Source: Sipunculus nudus
Lineage: Eukaryota; Annelida; Sipuncula; Golfingiida; Sipunculidae
Length of the DNA: 64,000 nt
Direction of reading: 5' to 3'
Assembly (NCBI GenBank): GCA_026874595.1
Contig: CM049319.1
Span: forward strand, 61,204,917-61,268,916
In this document: positions 28,020 to 39,306 of the stretch, one piece after another
Numbering within the stretch: position 1 is the first letter of the stretch
How the letters are laid out: each line of letters starts with the position of its first letter
The notes under the pieces: model-generated
Databases searched by the model: none
Told to the model about the DNA's origin: nothing
The model's input: the letters and a program-made list of their open reading frames with translations, nothing else
Position numbers and translations under genes: made by a program

Positions 28020-30110
28020 TACTGATACAAACTCGATCTCTATGTAGAAAGGTTCCCACATGAACAATATCCTTAAGAGTACTGATACAAACTCTCTATG
28101 CAGAAAGGTTCTCACCTGGATGCTATCCTTACGAGTACTGATACAAACTCTCTATGCAGAATGGATCTCGAGCACCATGACGGTATCATTAAGAGTACTG
28201 ATACAAACTCTCTATGCAGAAAGGTTCTCACCTGGATGCTATCCTTACGAGTACTGATACAAACTCTCTATGCAGAAAGGATCTCGACAACCATGACACT
28301 ATCCTTAAGAGTACTGATACAAACTCTCCATGCTGAAAGGTTCTCACCAGGATGCTATCCTTAAGATTACTGATAAAACTTTCTATGCTGAAAGGTTCTC
28401 ACAAGGACGCTAGCCTTAAGAGTACTGATACAAACTATGCAGAAAGGTTCTCACCTGGATGCTATCCTTAAGAGTACTGATACAAACTCTCTATGCAGAA
28501 AGGTTCTCACCTGGATGCTATCCTTACGAGTACTGATACAAACTCTCTATGCAGAAAGGATCTCGACAACCATGACGCTATCCTTAAGATTACTGATAAA
28601 ACTTTCTATGCTAAAAGGTTCTCACAAGGACACTATCCTTAAGAGTACTGATAAAACTTTCTATGCTAAAAGGTTCTCACAAGGACACTTTCCTTAAGAG
28701 TACTGATACAAACTTGATCTCTATGTAGAAAGGTTCCCACATGAACAATATCCTTAAGAGTACTGATACAAACTCTCTATGCAGAAAGGTTCTCACCTGG
28801 ATGCTATCCTTACGAGTACTGATACAAACTCTCTATGCAGAAAGGATCTCGACAACCATGACGCTATCCTTAAGATTACTGATAAAACTTTCTATGCTGA
28901 AAGGTTCTCACAAGGACGCTAGCCTTAAGAGTACTGATACAAACTATCTATGCAGAAAGGTTCTCACCTGGATGCTATCCTTAAGAGTACTGATACAAAC
29001 TCGATCTCTATGTAGAAAGGTTCTCACCAGGACACTATCCTTAAGAGTACTGATACAAACTCGATCTCTATGTAGAAAGGTTCTCACCAGGACACTATCC
29101 TTAAGAGTACTGATACAAACTCGATCTCTATGTAGAAAGGTTCCCACATGAACCATATCCTTAAGAGTACTGATACAAACTCTCTATGCAGAAAGGTTCT
29201 CACTTGGATTCTATCCTTAAGAGTACTGATACAAACTCATTCTCTATGTAGAAAGGTTCTCACCAGGACACTATCCTTAAGAGTACTGATACAAACTCGA
29301 TCTCTATGTAGAAAGGTTCCCACATGAACAATATCCTTAAGAGTACTGATAAAACTTTCTATGCTAAAAGGTTCTTACAAGGACACTATCCTTAAAAGTA
29401 CTGATAAAACTTTCTATGCTAAAAGGTTCTCACAAGGACACTATCCTTAAGAGTACTGATAAAACTTTCTATGCTAAAAGGTTCTCACAAGGACACTATC
29501 CTTAAGAGTACTGATACAAACTCGATCTCTATGTAGAAAGGTTCCCACATGAACAATATCCGTAAGAGTACTGATACAAACTCTCTATGCAGAAAGGTTC
29601 TCACCTGGATGCTATCCTTACGAGTACTGATACAAACTCTCTATGCAGAAAGGATCTCGAGCACCATGACGGTATCATTAAGAGTACTGATACAAACTCT
29701 CTATGCAGAAAGGTTCTCACCTGGATGCTATTCTTACGAGTACTGATACAAACTCTCTATGCAGAAAGGATCTCGACAACCATGACACTATCCTTAAGAG
29801 TACTGATACAAACTCTCCATGCTGAAAGGTTCTCACCAGGACGCTATCCTTAAGATTACTGATAAAACTTTCTTTGCTGAAAGGTTCTCACAAGGACGCT
29901 AGCCTTAAGAGTACTGATACAAACTATCTATGCAGAAAGGTTCTCACCTGGATGCTATCCTTAAGAGTAATGATACAAACTCGATCTCTATGTAGAAAGG
30001 TTCTCACCAGGATGCTATCCTTAAGAGTACTGATAAAACTTTCTATGCTAAAAGGTTCTCACAAGGACACTATCCTTAAGAGTACTGATACAAACTCGAT
30101 CTCTATGTAG
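28020..30110 (+). repeat. Second copy of the block at 20,875-22,735
   Basis: Landmarks 20,913/28,060, 21,290/28,437 and 21,594/28,741 are offset by 7,147 bp. Beyond about 29,340 the offset becomes 7,373 bp (22,501/29,874) because four extra units, mostly the TAAAACTTTC class, lie near 29,341-29,510. The copy is almost identical to the first, so the array arose by large duplications followed by small unit-number changes. Confidence 0.85.
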
Positions 30111-30374
30111 AAAGGTTCCCACATGAACAATATCCTTAAGAGTACTGATACAAACTCTCTATGCAGAAAGGTTCTTGAGCAGCTGGACACTATCCTTAAG
30201 AGTACTGATACAAACTCTCTATGCAGAAAGGTTCTCGAGCAGCTGGACACTATCCTTAAGAGTACTGATACAAACTCTATGCAGAAAGGTTCTCACCTGG
30301 ATGCTGTCCTTGAGAGTCTGATACAAACTCTCTATGCGGAAAGGTTCTGATCCAGACGCAATCCATAAAGAGTA

Positions 30375-31765
30375 CCGTAAAATCTCCACTTAAAACCGCG
30401 GTTTAATCAAGAAATTCAAAATCTTGAAATCAGGTTGATTTCCTGAAAGCACTGTGCGGTTTATACTAGAAGGGTTTCCTGAATATCTTCCTGACAGACA
30501 TCGTTTTGGGGCCGGCGAGTGGGCGATAATATTGCAACTTTCGAAGGCCGTTCTTAGCAGCAGTCTCGCATGCATGGGAGCCGTGTGTAAATGTATTATT
30601 TACGATTATTTGTTATTTATAAATTAAATATTTCTGAATAGTTTTCGTGTGTTATATAACTTGTTATGAAATTTTGGTAATTGTCACCAAATAATACGTT
30701 TACAACAACCCTGCTGTAACACACAGCGGCCCACTTTGTTGGGCATGCTCAAGCAAAATTGAAATAAAGCCTACTTTAAACCCATTTGCGGCATTATTTA
30801 GCAATGATTATTTGTTTAAAACGTAAAATGAATAAAAAGCTGACATTGTAAGGAGTCACACAATGGCAGACGATCGTTTTAAAATCAAGTTTGAGTGCCG
30901 CCATGTGCTGAAACGCCCTGGTATTCTGCTAAGAATATTTTGAACGGCTGTACGCGGTGGGTGGTAAACAGAACAGCCACCTATTTCGTCCCAGCGTGCC
31001 TTGCGTGAACACTGCCTTGACAAAATGGCTCCCCACACGGAAACTTTCTTCAGGAAAAAAACTTGCTTACCCCGACTGACCACTTTAATTTTACCTTAAA
31101 ATCACTCGTTATCAAGCGTCATGTTTCCTATACGTGCGTATCTCGACAAGGTAACTTCAATTACTTTGATATTTAGTTAAGTTGACCAGCGATGTTTTCA
31201 AACGCGCCAGCAAATTGTGACATGGAGCGATGTCAAAGTACGATGTGACGATGATAATACCGAAGTAACCGGTATGAAAATGATTTGAATCTTCTGAGTA
31301 ATTCCAGAAAATGGAATTTTCATCAAACATTTTTAGAATTAAAATATACAGTGACTTGAATTGATCAGCAGAATATTCTTTCCAAAATATAATGAAAAAT
31401 CAGTAACAAACAAGAATACGGCACAGAATATAAAATCTGTATAAACACGCAGAGGTTCACCGGCCCTTACGTCTTCCCAAACTTCATGCTTGAGTGACCC
31501 TGCAAAAAAGTGTTATGATGTGTTTAAATAAATTGCCCAAGGAATTTAAAAGTGGACAGGAATGGCCGAGTCTCAACCTACGCGTGTTCATTTCTAGATG
31601 ATAGCTTGATTGTGTCTTTTTTCAAATCATTCCGTAGCGAAAGTTGGTGCGGTTTTAAAGGGGGGTTCTTAGTATTTGAGCCCCTCGCGATGTCTCACCT
31701 GGAATTTTGGCGAAGTCTGGGTGCGGTTTTAATCGGAAGTGCGGTTTTAAGTGGAGATTTTACGG
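30375..31765. mobile_element. 1,391-bp non-autonomous TIR transposon inserted in the satellite
   Basis: The first 25 bases (30,375-30,399; begins CCGTAAAATCTCCACTT) and the last 25 (31,741-31,765) are perfect inverted repeats. The element is flanked by TA on both sides (30,373-30,374 and 31,766-31,767), and removing it plus one TA restores a normal satellite sequence, GAGTACTGATAC. The duplication could also be read as GTAC with shorter TIRs. A TA target duplication fits the Tc1/mariner superfamily, but that is inference. The motif GCGGTTTTAA recurs as subterminal repeats near the right end (about 31,648, 31,710, 31,741), with related GCGGTTT copies near the left end. Only short ORFs exist and none resembles a transposase. 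The body is richer in CpG than its surroundings, consistent with a fairly recent insertion. Confidence 0.88.
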
Positions 31766-31822
31766 TACTGATACAAACTCTCTATGCAGAAAGGTTCTCA
31801 ATTGGACGCTATCCTTGAGAGT
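31766..31822 (+). repeat. Last satellite unit, separated by the TIR element
   Basis: TACTGATACAAACTCTC, then TATGCAGAAAGG and GACGCTATCCTTGAGAG, continue the array exactly where it was interrupted at 30,372. Non-satellite sequence begins after this unit, so the TIR element landed in the last or next-to-last unit. Confidence 0.92.
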
Positions 31823-34800
31823 GCTTCCATTTCATATCCCTAGCTGTGCCCTTATCCTATCCTGACAGGTTTATTTATCTCAGTTTCTCTTAATTGCATG
31901 CCCATGGGGGCTGCCATTCTGTGTACACGCTAAAACCCACCTGTCACAGGTTTCATTTTGAAATGTTATGAAATTCAAGGGAAGGGTGTTCCATATGGGA
32001 AAAGGAACAATTGCAAACGCCATGTGGTAAATAAAGTGTAATAATATGTCCCTTAAATCAACTGAATTTTATAGTGGATCCATATGCTGGTATTTCCACT
32101 AAATTCCTCCAGTTGGCATGTTGGGCTTTTCAGCATGTCAGCTAGGTCTAGACTACAGTCTGAGTGAAGCCCACGCCAATGGCTGTGAATCAAATACCTG
32201 AGTGGTAAGGGCACTGGTGTTGTTCCTGGGTGACAGATTATTTTAAATGACCAGCATACATTTACCACAAATTTTAGGCAACTGAATTTAAACCCCTAAT
32301 TACATTGGCTTTTGTTGGAATTCTCACCATGTTACGCCGGATACATATTTTCAACTTTCAATAAGCCTATATTTAACCAGAAAAACAAAACAGAGTAAAT
32401 ACTTGTGTTAGTCATAATCTCTTTTCTTGCAGTTAACAATGGATACCAGAGCACCACAATTGTGCATAATATGCCATTTGTACCTGTTGTGACCTCTGAC
32501 ATCATTAAATTAGTGAAAACATTGCTGAGAATTTAATCATGGTAAGATCTCTATTGATAAATATTAATTAATGAATTCATACTGAGTTTCATGAAAATCC
32601 ATCAAATTTGTGGAGACTCATCTTGGTGCTACAAAAGTCTACTGACCCCTGACTTCATTGAATAAAAGTGGATTTACCTGATAATTAAACTTCTGTGAGA
32701 TACTCATTCGGTAAATATTTATACTGAGTTTTGTGAAAAACCATCAAATCACTGTTAAGTAATCAAAGGATGGATGGCGGCTATCCACACTATAATATGA
32801 CGCATATATCTTAGGCATATAAAAGAAAAAAGAAAATTAAAATTACAAAAGACCAAATGACAAAGGTGATTGATGAAAATGTAAATGTAAGTCATACCTT
32901 AGATCATGAGTTTTTCTGTATCATAACTCTGGTTAATGTAGCCACATGTTAACCAGAGTGAGGTTCAGCAAGGAGCAGTCGTCCTGGATGTCATGATTTT
33001 GTTTCAGGACATTCTTCTCTACTTCTAAAGCTAATTTGTACACAGGTACCATGTATGTGAGCTGCTGGTCAATGGACCACCACCTGTTTTTTTTTTTGGT
33101 ATGCTGTTGTAAGGTGTATTGTGTGTACTGAAAAGTGACTATAAAGTGTTCTACGTAATTAGGCCACTGAACATGTCTGAAAGTAGAGGAATGCATAATT
33201 AGCACCTGAGGGGGTCAACAGTCAGTTTTGGCAGTTTATATATCAACCTATCTATCTATATATCATCTATATGTGTGTGTGTGTTTGTGTCTGTGGATTT
33301 TTACCAATGTATATGAAAATAAATTCTATACTGTAACATGTTCAAAAGGATGCAGATTGCAGAAAATAAAAAAAACACATTCTCTTCTTAAATTAACTGA
33401 AATACTCAATCCTTCTGTTCCTACATCGCATATTGTTCTAAACTTATGGCTCAAACTAAATATCCTAGAACAAATTGATATGTATCAAAGCAGACCAAGA
33501 TAATGAATCATATAAATTAATGTGGTTTGTGTATCATTTTAAAATTCTTTTAACAGTGGTAAACAATAGTACTGAATAAATAATTAAAAGCCTCGGGTCC
33601 CCCCCCCCCCCAGCCTTGATTCTGAAGTCTATGCCCAGATATAATCCAGGATGACATAGAAATGAAAATTTATAATTGTGGGACTAGCTGTCATGCTCTT
33701 GTGAAACCAACAAAAAATCTGATGATTTCTTGTTCTGAGTAATTCATGAGTTGTATTCATCTACCCTAGACTGCATGCCAATCATAGATGGTTGCATGGT
33801 AATCCATAGGAATTTACCCCTGATAACTCAGAAATAATCACGTTTTACATTATTGCTCAGAACATTATTAAAACTCAGTTGTATGAGAGTTAAAAAAAAA
33901 TTTTAAGAGTTTTATGATTTGATGATGTACCATAAATTTAGCTCATACAATGTGAGAACTGAACTTGCATAAATGGTCTAAAAACCTGATATTTTCATAT
34001 AACCCGCTGCAATTATTTCAGTATACTTCTTTTTCTCACATCTTACACTGTTTTATCAAAAAGTATTCCCAAAATAATGCTACAATTTAACCATCTAACT
34101 TAAACTTACAATTTTATTCTTTTATTCTTGCTTACAATTTTATTCAACAATCTTACTTCAGTAAGTTTACACCAAAAAAAACTCACCAGAGGGATGCAAA
34201 AGTCACAGTTTGTCAACTAAGAAAGATGTACAAACATGCAAATCATCTTGCATCCACATAAAAAGGTTAGGGGCTAGCCAATTTCTTAGTTTCAACTCAT
34301 ATTTAACTCAGGCCATCAAATTTCTTTGAAATCCAGTGGGTGAAATATAGTATGCAAATTACACACAGAAAAACTGACAGACATGCAGACCTGGTGAAAA
34401 CAAAACCTTTAATTAGCATTAAATTGCATAAAAAATTAGCTGTCCTATTTATAAGTGAGATCAAACAAGGGCAAAAAGGTAAACATTTTTCCTTGAGAAC
34501 TTATTGGTGGATCAAATATTTGGTGAGTTTTACCATCTTGCAAGAATAGTGAACATATGTGTTTCATTTCATAAAATGCTGCACACAAATAGTACTGTTT
34601 TTTTTTCTCATAGCTTAACAAATGCTTTGAGGCGATTGTGCAAAAGCACAATTAAAAGAAATTTGACCAAGGACTTGGTGCTTATTCACAAAATAAAAGT
34701 AATAATAAATGAACCAGGAAAAACAGGTATATAGGTAAACAAAGGTATACTTCATTAATCAATGTAACACTACTGTACATGATAGTCATTCTACCTGACC

Positions 34801-35394
34801 CTGCTTTATGACATTTGATAATATTGCCGCTTCAGGAAATACTATTGGACTGGATTCTTTGCATAGAGTTCATGTATTAGTACTTGTTAAGAAAGATTAT
34901 TTGAATTATATTCATTTATTTTACAGCTTTCAACATTCATGAGAAATGAAAGTTTTTTGTTGAAAACTAAGCGACAAATAAAAAAAGTAATCCTACCTGG
35001 ACCTGCAGAAAAAACCAAGTTTGTTAATATTTCTCCAGTAAAAAACAAGCAGCCTCAGTAGGAGAACAGAAACACCTCTCCTGATAAGTAGTCTCTCCAC
35101 ATCTTGTTTTGAACTCGGTTTATTGATCAGTTAAGGACTTTGGCAGAAAGACCATCAGCTTCAGGTTGTGTTTTGTTGGTGCCGTGGCCAGATCACGTCA
35201 CGGGGAAATGGAGTGATATGTCACTCTGCATTGATTACTTGTCCCCTGACAGAATCACAACACAGGTTCCAATGTATTACAAGAATTTGCTTTTTTTTTC
35301 TTCTGGTTTGAACCTTCTGTCAGTGACCTATTTGTGGTACTGTAGGAGAATGAAGGTAATTGCATGATATAAAAACAAACTGTCCAGCAGGGAC
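31823..35394. other. Non-coding DNA with minor repeats
   Basis: No gene recognised. It holds a degenerate two-copy repeat of about 155 bp (about 32,536-32,745, sharing CATACTGAGTTT and AAAACCATCAAAT-type text), a short TG-rich tract near 33,270 and a 13-C run at about 33,599-33,611. Confidence 0.5.
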
Positions 35395-35875
35395 AAATGA
35401 AAAAATAGGACAAAGGGATGTATAGCAAAGGAAGTAAAGGGTAAAGTGAGACAAAAGTGGGAAAGGAAAGTAGGACATAAGAATTACAGAAAAAGTAAGA
35501 CAAATAAGAAAAAAATAAAGAAAATGTAGGACTAAAGTTGGAAAGAAATGCAGAAAAGTTGGACAAAAGTAGGAATGAATTACAGAAAAAGTAGGACAAA
35601 AGGAAATACATAAAGAAAAAAAAGAAGGACAAAGGCAGGAAAGAATTACAGAAAAAATTGGACAAATAGAAAAGAAACTAAAGAAAAAGTAGGACTAATA
35701 TAGGAAAAAATGCAGAAAATTAACACTGAAGTAGGAATTAATTACAGAAAAATTTGGACAAAAATAGGGGAAAAAAGGTCAAAAGTAGGGGGAAAAAAAA
35801 GAGAAAAAAGTAAGACACAGTAGGAAAGAAAATAAAGAAAAAAGTATGACAAAAGTAGGACACTCAGAAGTTTAG
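35395..35875 (+). repeat. Purine-rich degenerate tandem repeat
   Basis: About 480 bp with almost no C or T on the plus strand, made of variants of AGTAGGACAAAAGTAGGAAAG and ATTACAGAAAA with an irregular period of roughly 35-45 bp. The minus strand is therefore open for long stretches and would read as Ser/Phe/Leu-rich low-complexity peptide (35,255-35,665). I do not regard that as a gene. Confidence 0.8.
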
Positions 35876-36136
35876 CCTATAGTCCTGTAGTAATTACAAT
35901 TTTTCCACTAGGCCAAAAGCTACCAATACTACCTTGGCCAATGATCACTAGAAAAGCCTTGAAAAGCCTTGCCATGCAAGACTTGATCCTAAATGAATGA
36001 GCATTAAACTGGAATCACAAGAAAATGACATCATCTTTAGCCCTATCCCCAGGTGTATGTTTTTTTTTCTTCTTCTAACTTTGTGACAGGGGTTCATAAT
36101 TAACATGGAAGAACCCCTAAATAAGCACTATTTTTT

Positions 36137-36215
36137 GTGTGAAACACAGCTATGGGGCACAGACTTCCCATTTAACCTGAAGAACGCTAACCCTGGGTGG
36201 CTGAGATTTTTACTC
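36137..36215 (-). repeat. Decayed fragment of the 56.2-kb SINE family
   Basis: GTGTGAAACACAGCTATGGG, GCACAGACTTCCCATT, AACGCTAACCCTGGGTGG and CTGAGATTTTTAC line up in order with the middle of the SINE at 56,220-56,619 (GTGAGTGAAACATGGCC, GCATGACCTTCCCATT, AGCGCTCACCCTGGGTGG). The tRNA-like head and the tail are not recognisable, so this is an old internal fragment. Confidence 0.7.
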
Positions 36216-37204
36216 CTGGGCTTAAATACTACAGCACAAGTACAACTCTAATCTTACTCCCATATTCAGTACCTCCGGACCACTATTGGGTCAGGATAAT
36301 TGATATGAACATCTCTTAACACTTTTAACCTGTAAAACATATCTTAAGGGTCTATAGATCTTCAATGACTTACTCACATTTACATAAGATCTAGCCTGAT
36401 CTGTAATAAAAATTGTATAATTATACACATATCAGTCCTCTACAGTGAAAAAAAGTTGCATATTTATTGAAGCATGGTAAATACTAATATAGTTCTTTTG
36501 TATCGAAGATAAACAGCCCTTTTATTCATACCAGTGGTATCCTTGCTAGCAACAAAGGGGAAATACTAAGTCAACATGCTACCACTGTAAATAGACTAAA
36601 ACCAATAAGGGTAAAGCTGGATGGACTGATGATAAAGTCAAATCAGCCAGGCCCTCACAGTTATATAAACACAGTATAGTCCTCATGGAATAATAAAAAT
36701 CCTCCAGTATCACACGTGAATCCAAGCTGTCATCATGGATGTGAGCCTTTGGCATTTACACTGATGAATTAAGTAAACCAAAAGTACACATGCAACGAAT
36801 ATTACCTGAAATAATAATGACAAGGGGTCATATTTTATATTTAGCATTTTTGCTAGTTATTTCAGTATATGCTGATAGGCAAGCATTTCCTAACTTTCTT
36901 TTAAAAATGTCACTTTTCATTTGTTTTATATAATGATATTAGGTAAATCATGAATTTATTTGTTGCCACACAAGACATGGTTCTACACAGTGCTGGTATT
37001 AATCAACTAGAGGCCTTGGACCAGCAGACCCCAGGCAGCCCAAATTTAATAGCAACTTCAATCTTGATAAACAAAACCTTTTCCACTTCTTTAGCTAATC
37101 AATAAACATGGGCCCATGCTGAAATTTTAATTTGGCAAAAAACATTATTTATAAGTTTATAACCTTTTCAATTTATGTCAATGTTTGAATCTTTTTTTCC
37201 TTTT

Positions 37205-37320
37205 TTTTTTAGAGGAGGCCAAGGCTCCATTGATTATGAAATCCCCGGTGCAGTCAACTAATGCATATGCAAATTAACCTTGCAGTGGTTTTTATTTGAC
37301 CTGCAAACAAAAGTATCTGA
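37205..37320. promoter_or_regulatory. Possible regulatory segment with octamer motif
   Basis: A locally GC-richer, non-repetitive stretch contains ATGCAAAT (37,267-37,274), the consensus octamer bound by POU proteins, directly followed by the homeodomain core ATTAA and preceded by ATGCAT. Single motifs of this size occur by chance about once per 65 kb per strand, so the call is weak. Confidence 0.2.
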
Positions 37321-38439
37321 GCCTGGCTTTACCCAATGGGATACTATGTATTCGTTTTTGAGGGTTTATATTTTACAATATTTACATAAGATAAATAGCA
37401 TAAATAAAACCTTTGGGAATATGGCACTCTATCTAGATGGAAGAACAGTAAGAAGTTGAAAGAAAAAAAACTTAAGTTTTTTTTATAATAACAGATCTTT
37501 TATGTGAGACATAAATGAAAGCTTGAAATTATAAATACTATCAGCTTATTTTTAAAATTATCTGTAAGTAATGAGCAAATATTTCCATTTCTTTGGTGTG
37601 CTCAGCTTGGTCCTCCTTCTTCAAATTGTAAAATATTTAGTGTGTTTTTGATTTCTGTAAACCCAGACCTCACAAAAATGTCTTATGTTACCACTCCTAA
37701 GGGCTAGCATTTTGTGTAAAGAATTAAAGGCAGCACATGTCACATGTTGGAATGAAGGGTAAGGTACATTTTCTCCCCAAAACATGCAAAATTTGAGATA
37801 TTGATAAATTCAATAAAGAAAAAAGATTAAATCTGCTTTTTCCCCAGTGTACACTGTCCATTTTTTGTAAAATTATTTATATTTAAGCTGGTTGAAAAAA
37901 GGCTCTATCCAGGGTATGTTGATATAACTCAAGGAATAACTGACATATATAAGAATTTTTTGGTCATAAACTGTCCAGAAGATACAAAACAACTTCAGCA
38001 ACTGTATTTTCAAGTTCCCCTGGGCCTTTGTTACACTGGCTTTTGTACATTCTCATGCATTCCCGTCTAAAAATGTATGGACAAAAGATAACATGTTTAT
38101 TTCTTTAACATACTGGGTTTCGAGCTTTAATTGAAGTATTGACCTGACTACAAAATTGAATATATTCAAAATCTGCAGTTAAAAACCAGTCAAAAATAAC
38201 AGACTAGAAAAGTGTATCAACATTTTTCTTGGCTGAGCTTAAACTACATATGTAGAGCAGATTTAACAGTTCAGTTGCTCTGCATTTCGACTGAAAAGGT
38301 ACGAAATTCCACATTATCTATATTCCTTAGTCTCAGGAACACAGGAATAAGCGTCAAGGACATGTGATACCGATCTGGGACTGAGCAGCTACCAATCTCA
38401 AAGTGTTAATATTATGTTAGAATGAATGTTTTTTTAAAG

Positions 38440-39080
38440 GATTCTAGGCCTAATGGATACAATTTATTCCTTTGTGACTTTCTATAGGTGCTCAAAATCA
38501 TATTTTTGGCCCACAGGTCAAAGAATATAGATCACCATGACCTAATTTCAGGTTTCCAATGATAATTGCCCAGAACCTCCCTGGATGTAGCATTCGAACA
38601 TTCTATGCCTAACAGATACAATTTGAGCCCATCTGACATTCAGGGTGCTGAGACACATGCCATTTTTCTTATATAGGTCACAGAATATAGGTCACCATGA
38701 CCTAATTTCAGGCTTCCAAGGACATTTGCCTAGGACCTTCCTGAGTGTTATGTTAGAGGATTCTAGGCCTAATGGATACAATTTGTTCCCTGTCTGACTG
38801 TCTGTTTGCTCAAAATCATGTTTTTGGTTCATAGCTTGCAAAATATAGGTCATGTACCATGGCCTAATTTTTAAAGTTTCCAAGTAGATTTCCCTAGGAT
38901 TTCCAAGGAGATTTCCATAGGATTTCCTAGGAGATTTCCCTAGGATCTCCATGTATGTACAGTTAGAAGTTTCTATATCTAAAGTTTACAAATAGTACCC
39001 TGTAAAGCTGCTGGCTGGCTGGCTGGACTGAAGGACAAAAAGGGGATCGCTATAGTGAAGATGTCCAACAGTCAGCTGAA
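38440..39080 (+). mobile_element. Pearl/HINE-like modular element, 160-bp units
   Basis: ATTCTAGGCCTAATGGATAC-type anchors at about 38,441, 38,599 and 38,759 define a 158-160 bp tandem unit that also carries GGTCACCATGACCTAATTTC. The element ends in a short CTGG-type tetranucleotide tract, GGGGATCGCTATAG and a degenerate copy (39,052-39,082) of the hairpin found at the ends of the elements at 46.1, 48.3, 54.2 and 63.3 kb. Bivalve pearl elements are known for about 160-bp core repeats next to a tetranucleotide microsatellite; assignment to that group is inference. No protein is encoded. Confidence 0.7.
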
Positions 39081-39262
39081 TAAATAATCTTATGCAAATG
39101 GGTTTGATTATCTTAATTTTAAATGAAAAAAGAAGAAAACTGGCTTGAAATTTAAACTATAATTCTACTATACTTTGATGATTTGGGCAGGGTAAAAAAA
39201 AATGTTATTCTACATATTGCTGTAACACATATATGTATATCACCTTCCCACAATTCAACCCT

Positions 39263-39306
39263 CTCAGTAGATCGATTCTCACCTGGATGTTGTCCTCAGA
39301 GTACTT
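39263..39306 (+). repeat. Single diverged fragment of the 56-bp satellite
   Basis: GTAGATCGATTCTCACCTGG, followed by ATGTTGTCCTCAGAGTACT, matches most of one satellite unit in order, including TCTCACCTGGATG and the AGTACT palindrome. It lies about 7.4 kb from the array end. It may be a relic of dispersal or of a once larger array. Confidence 0.65.

Larger units (their letters stand above)
19837..30372 (+). repeat. Main 56-bp satellite array (about 185 units)
   Basis: A head-to-tail array over about 10.5 kb, all units in one orientation. The basic unit is 56 bp: GAGTACTGATACAAACT, then CTCTATGCAGAAAGG, then TTCTCACCTGGATG, then CTATCCTTAA. At least five unit classes occur: the standard form; a 59-60 bp form with CTCGATCTCTATGTAG; a form with TAAAACTTTCTATGCTAAAAG; a GCGGAAAGGTTCTGACCC form; and an AAGGATCTCGACAACC form. 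AGTACT is a 6-bp palindrome present in nearly every unit. Since 56 is not a multiple of 3, all frames cycle through the unit and many short open frames appear on both strands; none resembles a protein. It starts after a diverged unit near 19,850 and ends at the inserted TIR element. Confidence 0.96.
35876..38439. other. Non-coding DNA
   Basis: No gene recognised. It contains the SINE relic at 36,137-36,215 and the octamer-bearing segment at 37,205-37,320, listed separately. Confidence 0.5.

Noticed and set aside
19837-30372. CRISPR-like appearance: constant core with variable intervening parts
   Set aside because: The intervening parts are a handful of recurring variants, not unique spacers; unit length is 56-60 bp, there are no cas genes, and the context is eukaryotic.
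30375-31765. Autonomous transposon with a transposase
   Set aside because: Only ORFs under 90 codons occur, without DDE/D-like motifs, so it is non-autonomous.
35255-35665. 136-codon minus-strand Ser/Phe/Leu-rich frame
   Set aside because: It is the complement of a purine-only tract, which cannot easily form stops on that strand; it is not evidence of a membrane protein.
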